Assembly (NCBI RefSeq): GCF_947500325.1
Contig: NZ_CANMRQ010000001.1
Location: 312,001 to 376,000 of the forward strand
Direction of reading: 5' to 3'
Length of the DNA: 64,000 nt
Origin: an uncultured Lacinutrix sp.
GTDB taxonomy: Bacteria > Bacteroidota > Bacteroidia > Flavobacteriales > Flavobacteriaceae
A program made the position numbers and the translations under genes. The notes beneath the pieces were generated by a model. It was not told the DNA's origin and did not search any database. It was given only the letters and a program-made list of their open reading frames with translations. Below are positions 50,884 through 60,300 of the stretch, piece by piece. Each line of letters begins with the position of its first letter. Within the stretch, counting starts at the first letter, position 1.

Positions 50884-53800
50884 ATGAAAAAAGTATTACT
50901 TTTTGCTTTTTTCCTAAGTACTATTTTTGCGTTTTCGCAAGATAAAGTATTATGGGAAAAACAATCACCGGCTAATTTTGCTAAAGTTAAAGAAAGCAAA
51001 AGAAATTTACCAACAAAACAAATTTATTCACTAAATCTTAGTAATCTAAAACAAACATTAGAAAATGCTCCCAAAAGAGGAGAATTTTATGGAGAATCTA
51101 ATGTAATTGTATCTTTTCCAAATGCAGATGGTAGTTTTGAGCGCTATCGTATAATGGAGGCTTCAGTTATGCATCCAGAATTAGAAGCTAAATACCCTGG
51201 TATTAAGTCTTATGCCGGACAGGGAGTAGACAATGCATCAGATCGTATCCGTTTTAGCGTATCTCCATTGGGACTACAAAGTATGCGTTTATCTGCTAAT
51301 AAAGAAGCGTCTTTTATTGAGCCTTATACTAATGATCTATCTCAATATACAATATATAAAAGAGCTGATAAAACAGCTGATTTAAGTGATTTTGAATGTG
51401 AAGTAACAGCAAAAGCAAATAATGTTTTATCTGGCAATAATACAGCTTTTAAGAACGCAGATGATAGTATTTTGCGTACCTATAGAATTGCAGTATCTAC
51501 AACTGGAGAGTATACAGCATATCATGGAGGGACTAAAGCTCAAGCTTTGGCAGCAATTAATACGACTATGACCAGAGTTAATGGTATTTTTGAAAATGAC
51601 TTCAATGTTACAATGGTATTAATTGCTAATACAGATGATGTAATTTATACCAATGGAAATAGTGATCCTTATTCTAATGGTAGTTTTAACGGTCAGTTAC
51701 AAACGACTCTTACAAATAATATAGGAGAGGCTAATTATGATATAGGGCATTTATTTGCTAGGGCTTCTAATAATGGAAATGCAGGCTGTATAGGCTGTGT
51801 TTGTGTAAACGGAAGTAAAGGTAGTGGATGGACATCACGTGATACTCCAGAAGGAGATCCTTTTGATGTTGATTTTGTAGCGCATGAAATTGGTCATCAA
51901 TTTGGTGGAAATCATACATGGACTCATGGAGGAAATGAAGGTAGAAACGTACAAATGGAACCAGGAAGTGGAACAACTATTATGGGATACGCAGGGATTA
52001 CAGGTGCTAATACAGATGTGCAACCAAATAGTGATCCATATTTTCATGCTATTTCTGTCCAACAAATTACAAATTATATAAAGACAACTAGTTGTCAAAC
52101 AAACACAAATACTAATAATGCAGTGCCAACTGCAAATGCTGGGTCGAATTATACAGTTCCAAAAGGAACAGCTTTTGTGTTAGAAGGAACAGGTGCTGAT
52201 GCTAATTCGCAAGACGTATTAACATATTGCTGGGAACAAATAGATGAAAACGATTCTGCAACATCTAAACCTAGTGTAACTGCAACTGCAGGACCAGCGT
52301 TTAGATCGTATAACCCAACAACAGATAATAAAAGATATTTTCCAAGATTATCAACAGTGAAAACCGGAGCTACAGCATGGGAATGGGAAGCTGTGCCAAA
52401 TGTTGCTAGAAATTTAAATTTTAGACTAACTGTTAGAGATAATCGAGCTGGTGGTGCTAATAATAATAGCGACGATATGCGTGTAACGGTAAATGGAACA
52501 GCAGGACCATTTGTTGTAAATGCTCCTAATACTAATGTAACATGGAATGGAGGAACAACCCAAACTGTAACATGGAATGTAGCCGGAACAACAGGAAATG
52601 GAGTGAATGCTGCAAACGTTGATATTTTCCTATCCACAGATGGTGGAGATACTTATCCAATAACATTAGCTTCTGGAGTAACAAATGATGGATCTCATGA
52701 TATAGTAGTTCCAAATAACCCAGGAAACCAAAATAGAATTATGGTTAGAGGATCTAATAATATCTTTTTTGATATTTCAAACTCTAACTTTACTATTGGA
52801 GCGCCTGTATCTTGTACGGCAAATGTACCTACTGGATTATCAGCTTCAAATATTGGTTCTTCTTCGGCTACTTTAAGTTGGACTGCTGTGCAAGCAGCTA
52901 CTTATGATTTGCGTTATAGAGTTGTAGGTACATCAACATGGACAACTAACGCTGTAACTAGTATTTCTTCAAACGTGTCTGGATTATCTGCATCTACTCA
53001 ATATGAAACTCAAGTAAGAAGTAAGTGTTCTGGTGGAAGTAACTCTTCTTATAGTGCGTCTGTTAATTTTACAACAACAGAAGTGCAGTTGAATTATTGC
53101 AGTTCGAATGGAAATAATACTAATGATGAATATATTAGTAGAGTTGAATTAGGATCTATTAATAATACATCAGGAGTTGGTACAACGAGTACAGGTTATT
53201 CGGATTTTACATCAATTTCAACAGGCTTATCAAAAGGAGCATCTGCAACAATAACAATAACACCAACTTGGACAGGAACTTTATATAATGAAGGTTATGG
53301 CGTGTTTATAGATTATAATAAAGATGGAGATTTTACAGATTCAGGAGAAACGGTTTGGACAAATGCAGCATCTCAAACCACACCAGTTAGCGGAACATTT
53401 ACGGTTCCAGCAAGTGCTGCAGATGGAGCAACAAGAATGCGTGTAGTAATGCGTTATAATGTAACACCAACATCTGCTTGTGGCTCATTTAATTATGGAG
53501 AAGTAGAAGATTACACAGTAAACATAGGTGGTACAGTAGCAGATACCACAAAACCTGTAATTACACTGGTAGGAAATGCGTCTATAAGTCTTACTGTTGG
53601 TGCTAGTTATACAGATCAAGGTGCAACAGCAACAGATAATGTGGATGGAAACTTAACATCAAGTATAGTTACAACAGGATCTGTAAATACGGCATTAGAA
53701 GGCGTTTATACAATTAGATACAATGTGAGTGATGCAGCAGGAAATGCGGCAACAGAAGTAACTAGAACTGTAACGGTAACTGCTCCAGTTTCAGTAACAT

Positions 53801-54498
53801 ATTGTTCTTCTAATGGAAATAATACAAATGACGAGTATATTTCACGAGTACAAGTAGGCTCTATAGATAACACATCGGGAGTTGGAACTACAAGTACTGG
53901 TTATTCAGATTTTACATCAACATCAACAAACTTGTCCAAAGGAGTATCAACGACAATAACTATAACTCCAACATGGACGGGAACAATCTACAGAGAAGGT
54001 TATGGTGTATTTATAGATTATAATCAAGATGGTGATTTCACAGATTCAGGAGAAACGGTTTGGACGCAATCAAGAACAAGAACAACGCCAGTTAGCGGTT
54101 CATTTACAGTACCAGCAGGAGCGACTAATGGAGCAACAAGAATGCGTATAGTGATGCGATATAATGTAACACCAAATTCGGCATGTGGATCATTCAATTA
54201 TGGTGAAGTGGAAGACTATACAGTAAATATTGTAAATTCAAGTATTGGTGAAGCATTAACTACTAGAGGAGATGAATTAATAGAATTAAGTATTTATCCA
54301 AATCCAGTAAAAGGAAATACATTATATGTAAAATCTAATAAAAGTTTACCTTATACAGTTGTTAATACGTTAGGTCAGCAAGTGGCTAGAGGTATTTCAA
54401 CAAATACAATAGATGTAAGTGATTTAGAAGCAGGTTTATATATAATACAATTTAATGTCAATAATAAAATAGAAACAAGAAAATTTATAAAGCGATAA
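50884..54498 (+). CDS. T9SS-secreted reprolysin-like (M12B) metallopeptidase
   Basis: The protein has 1204 residues. Signal peptide 1-19. Propeptide to about 190. Metzincin catalytic domain about 195-405 with H334-E335-IG-H338-QFGGN-H344 and Met-turn TTIMGYAG. Fibronectin type III about 650-735. GEVED domain 738-880. Ig-like DUF5011-type domain about 888-965. Second GEVED 973-1118. T9SS type A sorting domain 1136-1204 (LSIYPNPVKGN to ETRKFIKR). It is exported through the outer membrane, and the C-terminal domain is removed on export. It digests external proteins, and the GEVED and Ig domains probably bind substrate or surface. A terminator follows. Confidence 0.9.
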   Translation: MKKVLLFAFFLSTIFAFSQDKVLWEKQSPANFAKVKESKRNLPTKQIYSLNLSNLKQTLENAPKRGEFYGESNVIVSFPNADGSFERYRIMEASVMHPELEAKYPGIKSYAGQGVDNASDRIRFSVSPLGLQSMRLSANKEASFIEPYTNDLSQYTIYKRADKTADLSDFECEVTAKANNVLSGNNTAFKNADDSILRTYRIAVSTTGEYTAYHGGTKAQALAAINTTMTRVNGIFENDFNVTMVLIANTDDVIYTNGNSDPYSNGSFNGQLQTTLTNNIGEANYDIGHLFARASNNGNAGCIGCVCVNGSKGSGWTSRDTPEGDPFDVDFVAHEIGHQFGGNHTWTHGGNEGRNVQMEPGSGTTIMGYAGITGANTDVQPNSDPYFHAISVQQITNYIKTTSCQTNTNTNNAVPTANAGSNYTVPKGTAFVLEGTGADANSQDVLTYCWEQIDENDSATSKPSVTATAGPAFRSYNPTTDNKRYFPRLSTVKTGATAWEWEAVPNVARNLNFRLTVRDNRAGGANNNSDDMRVTVNGTAGPFVVNAPNTNVTWNGGTTQTVTWNVAGTTGNGVNAANVDIFLSTDGGDTYPITLASGVTNDGSHDIVVPNNPGNQNRIMVRGSNNIFFDISNSNFTIGAPVSCTANVPTGLSASNIGSSSATLSWTAVQAATYDLRYRVVGTSTWTTNAVTSISSNVSGLSASTQYETQVRSKCSGGSNSSYSASVNFTTTEVQLNYCSSNGNNTNDEYISRVELGSINNTSGVGTTSTGYSDFTSISTGLSKGASATITITPTWTGTLYNEGYGVFIDYNKDGDFTDSGETVWTNAASQTTPVSGTFTVPASAADGATRMRVVMRYNVTPTSACGSFNYGEVEDYTVNIGGTVADTTKPVITLVGNASISLTVGASYTDQGATATDNVDGNLTSSIVTTGSVNTALEGVYTIRYNVSDAAGNAATEVTRTVTVTAPVSVTYCSSNGNNTNDEYISRVQVGSIDNTSGVGTTSTGYSDFTSTSTNLSKGVSTTITITPTWTGTIYREGYGVFIDYNQDGDFTDSGETVWTQSRTRTTPVSGSFTVPAGATNGATRMRIVMRYNVTPNSACGSFNYGEVEDYTVNIVNSSIGEALTTRGDELIELSIYPNPVKGNTLYVKSNKSLPYTVVNTLGQQVARGISTNTIDVSDLEAGLYIIQFNVNNKIETRKFIKR

Positions 54499-54535
54499 GA
54501 ATCTAATATCCCTTAAACTAGGCTTTTATTGTTGG

Positions 54536-54560
54536 GCCCAGACGAAAGTCTGGGCTTTTT
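54536..54560 (+). terminator. Terminator after the M12B-like peptidase
   Basis: GCCCAGAC-GAAA-GTCTGGGC is a perfect GC-rich 8-bp stem with a stable tetraloop, followed by five T. Confidence 0.92.
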
Positions 54561-54604
54561 GTTTTTCTCAATAAAACAGCTTAATCGTAGAATAAAACTT
54601 AAAC

Positions 54605-54727
54605 CGAACGTTAAAATTTTAACAGTATTTCATCGAAAAGCCCATGGGATAACTAGGTATTAAATAAATAATTAATACTTTCGCTGCCGATCTAATAAAA
54701 AATTAATTAATTCATTAAATTATCCTC
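54605..54727 (+). promoter_or_regulatory. Shared upstream module before the M43 peptidase
   Basis: CGAACG is followed by the perfect palindrome GTTAAAATTTTAAC at 54610-54623. ATTTCATCGAAAA follows at 54627-54639, its end 89 nt before the ATG. Then come a seven-base spacer and GGATAACTA, and a leader ending TTAATTCATTAAATTATC. No TTACGG palindrome is seen at the expected place. TACTTTCG at about 54678 resembles a weak -7 box. Confidence 0.6.
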
Positions 54728-57160
54728 ATGAAAAAAACAATTACATTATCATTGTTGAGTTTTTTATTTGCGTTTACAACTTTTGCGCAAGACGCAAGAA
54801 ATTGTGCGTCTATGGAAAACTTAGAGTACAGAAAGCAGCAAGACCCAAATCTTGAGCAACGAATGGCACAAATTGAAGCTTTTTCAAAATCAAGAGAAGC
54901 TCAATTAGAAAATTCTCAGAATAAGATTGTAGGAAACATTATAACACTACCAGTTGTTGTTCACGTATTATATAGAAATGCCACTGAAAATATTAGTGTT
55001 GCACAAATTCAATCACAATTAGACGTTTTAAATGAAGATTTTAGACGTACTAACCCAGATGCAGATAACGTATGGTCTCAGGCAGCAGATACTCAAATTG
55101 AATTTTGCTTAGTAACTGTTGACCCTAATGGAAATGCTACTACGGGAATTACAAGAAAATCTACAACTAGAAGAGACTGGGGAACATCAGACGATATGAA
55201 AAGAGCTTCATCTGGTGGTATTGACCCATGGGATACTAGCGAATATTTAAATATGTGGGTTGTACCACAAATGTTAAATTCTCAAGGTGGAACAATTTTA
55301 GGTTACGCACAATTTCCTGGAGGAGCTGCATCTACAGATGGTGTAGTAATGGGTTATAACTATTTTGGTAGAACAGGAGCTGTATCTGCGCCTTTCGATG
55401 GTGGTAGAACAACTACTCATGAAGTGGGGCACTTTTTAAACTTACGTCATATTTGGGGAGATTCAAACTGTGGTAATGATTTTGTAAGTGATACACCAAC
55501 ACATCAAACTTCAAATGCTGGTTGTCCTGCAGGAAGAGTATCTTGTGGATCTACAGATATGTATCAAAACTATATGGATTATTCTAATGATGTGTGTATG
55601 AATTTATTTACTACAGGTCAAAAAAATAGAATGCGTGCGGTTTTAGATGTTGGAGGTTTTAGAAGAAGTTTAGCATTATCTGATAAGTGTGGTGCTGTAG
55701 CACAGCCAACATGTACTGATGGTATTCAAAATGGAAATGAAACAGGTGTAGATTGTGGTGGTTCATGTACTCCATGTCAAACAGGAACACAGTATTGCGA
55801 TTCTAATGGAAATAATACTAATGATGAATATATAAGCCGTGTAGAATTAGGCACTATAAATAATGCCTCTGGTGTAGGTACAACAAGTACAGGGTATTCT
55901 AACTTTACAAATATATCTACAGACTTATCTAAAGGAGCTTCTGCAACAATTAGAGTAACTCCAACTTGGACAGGTACTAAGTATAATGAAGGTTATGCAG
56001 TATATATTGATTATAATAACGATGGAGATTTTACTGATTCAGGAGAAACAGTATGGACAAATGCGCCATCTCAAACAACACCAGTAGTTGGAACATTTAC
56101 AGTCCCAGCTAGTGCAACTAATGGAGAAACAAGAATGCGTGTAGTAATGAGATATAATACAACACCAACTTCAGCTTGTGGCTCATTTGATTATGGAGAA
56201 GTGGAAGATTACACTGTAAATATTGAAACAGGTACTACAAACCCTCCAGCAGGTGGATGTACAGGAGGTATCACATCATTCCCTTATAGTGAAGGTTTCG
56301 AATCTAGTTTTGGAGCTTGGACTCAAGGTAGTGGAGATGACTTTAACTGGACAAGAAATTCTGGTACAACTGCTTCAAGTAACACAGGACCATCTAGTGC
56401 ATCTCAAGGATCTCAATATGTATATATGGAATCTTCATCTCCAAACAACTCTAATGATAGAGCAATTTTAGTGTCACCTTGTTTTAACTTAACAGGTCAA
56501 AACCAAGCAACATTTAGTTTCAAATATCATATGTATGGAGCTTCAACAATGGGTAACTTAAAATTAGCAATAAGCACAAATAACGGATCTTCGTGGACTA
56601 CAGTATGGAGTAAAGCTGGTAACCAAGGAAACTCATGGCAAGATGCAAGTGTAGACTTATCTTCATATGAAGGAGATACAGTTCAGTTAAGATTTGATGG
56701 AACGACAGGTACTACATGGCAAGGAGATATGGCTGTTGATGCTATTTCATTAGCAAATGGAGCTACTTCTGCAGATAAATGTGCAGGTGTTCAAGCTTAT
56801 GTTAGTGGTCAATCTTATTCTGTAGGAGAAAAAGTGACTTATCAAGGAACTTTATATCAAAGAACTGCTTCTGGTTGGACTAATTTAGGAGCTTGTGGTA
56901 CAGCAAGAACAGATGAAGGATTTGTAGAGCATTTAGGTGTGGATATAAAAGTATACCCTAATCCAGTAAAAGGAAACACATTATTTGTAAAGTCTAGTGT
57001 TGAAAACTTATCGTTTACTGTTGTAAACATGTTAGGTCAGCAAGTAGCAAGAGGTACATCTACTAACGGTGTAGATGTTAGTAATCTTCAAGCTGGAATG
57101 TATATGATACAATTTAATGTCAATGATAAATTAGAAACAAGAAAGTTTATCAAGCAATAA
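54728..57160 (+). CDS. T9SS-secreted M43 (cytophagalysin-type) metallopeptidase
   Basis: The protein has 810 residues. Signal peptide 1-20. Catalytic domain about 70-320 with H231-E232-VG-H235-FLNLR-H241, where Asn replaces the usual Gly of the metzincin motif, as in other flavobacterial members. A short Cys repeat at 331-352 (DGIQNGNETGVDCGGSCTPC). GEVED 355-500. MAM-like jelly-roll 518-678. CBM5/12-like chitin-binding segment about 683-725 (YVSGQSYSVGEKVTYQGTLYQ). T9SS type A sorting domain about 738-810. It degrades extracellular protein, possibly bound to chitin or other polymer surfaces. It has its own terminator. Confidence 0.9.
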   Translation: MKKTITLSLLSFLFAFTTFAQDARNCASMENLEYRKQQDPNLEQRMAQIEAFSKSREAQLENSQNKIVGNIITLPVVVHVLYRNATENISVAQIQSQLDVLNEDFRRTNPDADNVWSQAADTQIEFCLVTVDPNGNATTGITRKSTTRRDWGTSDDMKRASSGGIDPWDTSEYLNMWVVPQMLNSQGGTILGYAQFPGGAASTDGVVMGYNYFGRTGAVSAPFDGGRTTTHEVGHFLNLRHIWGDSNCGNDFVSDTPTHQTSNAGCPAGRVSCGSTDMYQNYMDYSNDVCMNLFTTGQKNRMRAVLDVGGFRRSLALSDKCGAVAQPTCTDGIQNGNETGVDCGGSCTPCQTGTQYCDSNGNNTNDEYISRVELGTINNASGVGTTSTGYSNFTNISTDLSKGASATIRVTPTWTGTKYNEGYAVYIDYNNDGDFTDSGETVWTNAPSQTTPVVGTFTVPASATNGETRMRVVMRYNTTPTSACGSFDYGEVEDYTVNIETGTTNPPAGGCTGGITSFPYSEGFESSFGAWTQGSGDDFNWTRNSGTTASSNTGPSSASQGSQYVYMESSSPNNSNDRAILVSPCFNLTGQNQATFSFKYHMYGASTMGNLKLAISTNNGSSWTTVWSKAGNQGNSWQDASVDLSSYEGDTVQLRFDGTTGTTWQGDMAVDAISLANGATSADKCAGVQAYVSGQSYSVGEKVTYQGTLYQRTASGWTNLGACGTARTDEGFVEHLGVDIKVYPNPVKGNTLFVKSSVENLSFTVVNMLGQQVARGTSTNGVDVSNLQAGMYMIQFNVNDKLETRKFIKQ

Positions 57161-57190
57161 AAGATATCCTTTAGACAACAAAATTATTTT

Positions 57191-57226
57191 AAAAAGCCTC
57201 AACATATTTGTTGAGGCTTTTTTTTG
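57191..57226 (+). terminator. Terminator after the M43 peptidase
   Basis: AAAAAGCCTCAACA-TATT-TGTTGAGGCTTTTT is a 14-bp perfect stem followed by T. Confidence 0.92.
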
Positions 57227-57243
57227 TTTTAATGCCTTAGCAG

Positions 57244-57391
57244 TTACGGGTTTAACCGTAAATTTTATAGAATAAAATTCTACTTAATGTTATTCGTCGA
57301 AAAGAACCGAATAAATATTCGGGTTTAATATGGTTTTAATAATTTAATTAAGAATTATTCAAACAATTAATTAATCCATTAAATTATCATT
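57244..57391 (+). promoter_or_regulatory. Shared upstream module before the M36 peptidase
   Basis: TTACGG-GTTTAA-CCGTAA lies at 57244-57261. ATTCGTCGAAAA ends at 57303, 89 nt before the ATG. It is followed by CCGAATAAATATTCGG, which is itself a palindrome (57307-57322). The leader ends TTAATCCATTAAATTATC. The spacing from the first palindrome to TCGAAAA is 35 bases, against 34 before the M12B-like gene. Confidence 0.6.
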
Positions 57392-60300
57392 ATGAAAAAC
57401 AGTTTTAAATTGTTTTTACTGCTAGTTTTTGCAGTACAAACGTCATTTTCCCAAAAACAAATGAATGGTGTCGTCCAGAACTACTTTAATAGTATCTCTG
57501 AAGCGTCAGAATCTAAAGCAGCAGATTTGTCTGAATGGAAAATTACAGATATTGTCCCCTCATTGAACCCAGAAATTCAACATGTTTATGTTCAACAATA
57601 TCATAATAATATTCCAATTCAATTTGCTAGTTATAAGTTAACCGTTAAGAATAATCAAGTAACATGGAATATTAACCAGTTTGTTACAGATATAGCATCA
57701 AAAGCTAATGCTGCGATCCCTTCAATCACTCCAGAGAATGCTGTATTAAAAATAGTTAATAAACACCGTTTGATGAATCCTATACTAAAAAGGACTAAAA
57801 CTAAAAACGGAGTGTATGAGTATAAAAATTCAGGAATAAGTGAAGAGCCAATTAAAGTTAAACAATTATATCAAATGTATAATGGTAAATTAAGATTGGT
57901 TTGGAATGTTAGTCTATATCAAAAAGATGGACAACATTGGTGGAACATAAATATAGATGCGAATACAGGTAAAACACTCTATACTGAAGATTGGGTAATC
58001 TCTTGTAATTTCGATGATTCAAATCATGAAAATCATAAACATGACAACAAAACGTTACATGTAGAAGAAGAAATGGGACCCGTTTTATATGAAGCTAAAA
58101 AAGTAAATGAAGCTTTTGTTGGAGGCGGATCATATAATGTATACCCTTTAGGTATTGAAAGTCCTAGTCATGGTAACCGTACAATTGTAAGTGATCCTGC
58201 AACTGCAACAGCATCTCCATTTGGATGGCATGACACTAATGGCTCATCTGGAGCTGAATATACAATTACAAGAGGTAATAATGTTTGGGCACAAGACGAT
58301 ACAAATGGGAACAATGGAACTGGAACGTCTCCAAATGGAGGATCTAGTTTAAATTTCGATTTTGCATTAAATTTAAATAATAATCCTTCAACATTTTTAC
58401 CTGCTGCTACTACAAACTTATTTTATTGGAACAATATTATGCATGATGTATGGTATGAGTATGGGTTTAATGAAGCTTCTGGTAATTTCCAGGAGAACAA
58501 TTATGGAAAAGGAGGAATAGGAAGTGACTCTGTAAATGCAGATGCGCAAGATGGAAGTGGTACTAATAATGCAAATTTTGGTACACCTCCAGATGGAAGT
58601 AATCCTAGAATGCAAATGTTCTTATTTACTAATCCAACAAGAGATGGTGATTTAGATAATGTAATTATTGCTCATGAATATGGTCATGGAATTTCAACAA
58701 GACTTGTAGGTGGTCCAGGAACTAATGCTCTTGGTGGCTCTGAACAAATGGGAGAAGGATGGTCTGATTGGTTTGGACTTGTTATGACAATACGTCCAGG
58801 AGATGACCGAAACACTGCCCGTGGAGTTGGCACCTATGCAATAGGTCAACCAACAACTGGAGCTGGAATTCGTCCAACAAGATATTCTACTGATTTAGCT
58901 GTAAATGGAACCGATTACGGTGATATTTCAGGACTGTCTGTTCCACATGGTGTAGGTTATGGGTTTGCAACTATACTTTGGGATATGACTTGGGATCTTA
59001 TTGATTTAGAAGGCTACGATAGTAACCAATATACAGGTACTGGAGGTAATAATATTGCGATGGCTCTTGTTATAGAAGGTCTTAAGAATACAGCAAATAA
59101 TCCAGGATTCGTTTCTGGACGTGATGGAATTCTTCAAGCAGATCAAGATCTTTATGGAGGTCAATATAACTGTTTAATTTGGGATGCTTTTGCAAGAAGA
59201 GGTGTTGGTGTAGATGCTGTAGAAAATACTAATGGAGGAACAAATACTAACTCAGATCAAACGACTTCGTTTACTAGCGGTTGCTCTGCTCCACCACCAC
59301 CAGCTAGTTGTAATTCTACTTTGGATAACTTTCCTTATAGTGAAGGATTTGAAAATACATTAGGCGCATGGTCTCAAGGAGCTGGAGACGATTTTGATTG
59401 GACACTTAATACTGGAGGAACACCATCTAATAGTACTGGTCCAGCAGCTGCTTTTGAAGGAACACATTACATATATGTAGAAGCTTCAGATCCAAATTTT
59501 GGAGGGAAAAGTACGATATTAAATTCACCGTGTTTTAATCTTACAAGTGTTAATTCACCAACGGCTAATTTCCATTATCAGATGACAGGAAACTCAGTTG
59601 GTACCATTAGACTTGAGGTAAGATTAGATGGTGAAAATACATGGACAGAAATATGGTCTCAATCTGGTGATCAAGGAGCTGCATGGATAGAAGCGAATAT
59701 AGATTTAGCTGCTTATACGAATAATACTATTCAATTGCGTTTTAGAGGTACAACAAATACTTCATGGCAAGGAGATATAGCTATTGATGCCTTTGGAATT
59801 GAAGGAGCAACAACAGCAGACACTCAAGCTCCAAGTACACCAACAAACCTTGCGGTAACAGCTGTAACAACTAATACAGTGAGTCTATCCTGGAATGCTT
59901 CAACCGATAATGTAGGAGTAACTGGATACAATGTTTTTAGAGACGCAACAAATATAGGAACTGTAACAAGTACAACATATCAAGATACTGGTCTTGCCGA
60001 GGGAACAACATATCAATATACAGTAAGTGCTACTGATGCTGCCGGTAATATTTCAGCAGAAAGTAATACAGCTTCTGCGACTACAGATACTACACCACCA
60101 AATGGAGGATGTGTAAATGGACAAAATGCTCCATATACAGAAAGTTTTGAGGCTAGTCTTGGACTTTGGTCGCAAAGTGGCGGAGATGATATTAATTGGA
60201 CTCGTGATTCTGGAGGAACGCCTTCTAATAATACAGGACCATCTACTGGGTCTAATGGGTCATTCTATTTATATGTGGAAGCTTCAGGTAATGGAACAGG

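Noticed and set aside
52149-52637. 162-residue minus-strand ORF
   Set aside because: It lies wholly inside the M12B-like peptidase gene in antisense and has no recognisable fold or start context.
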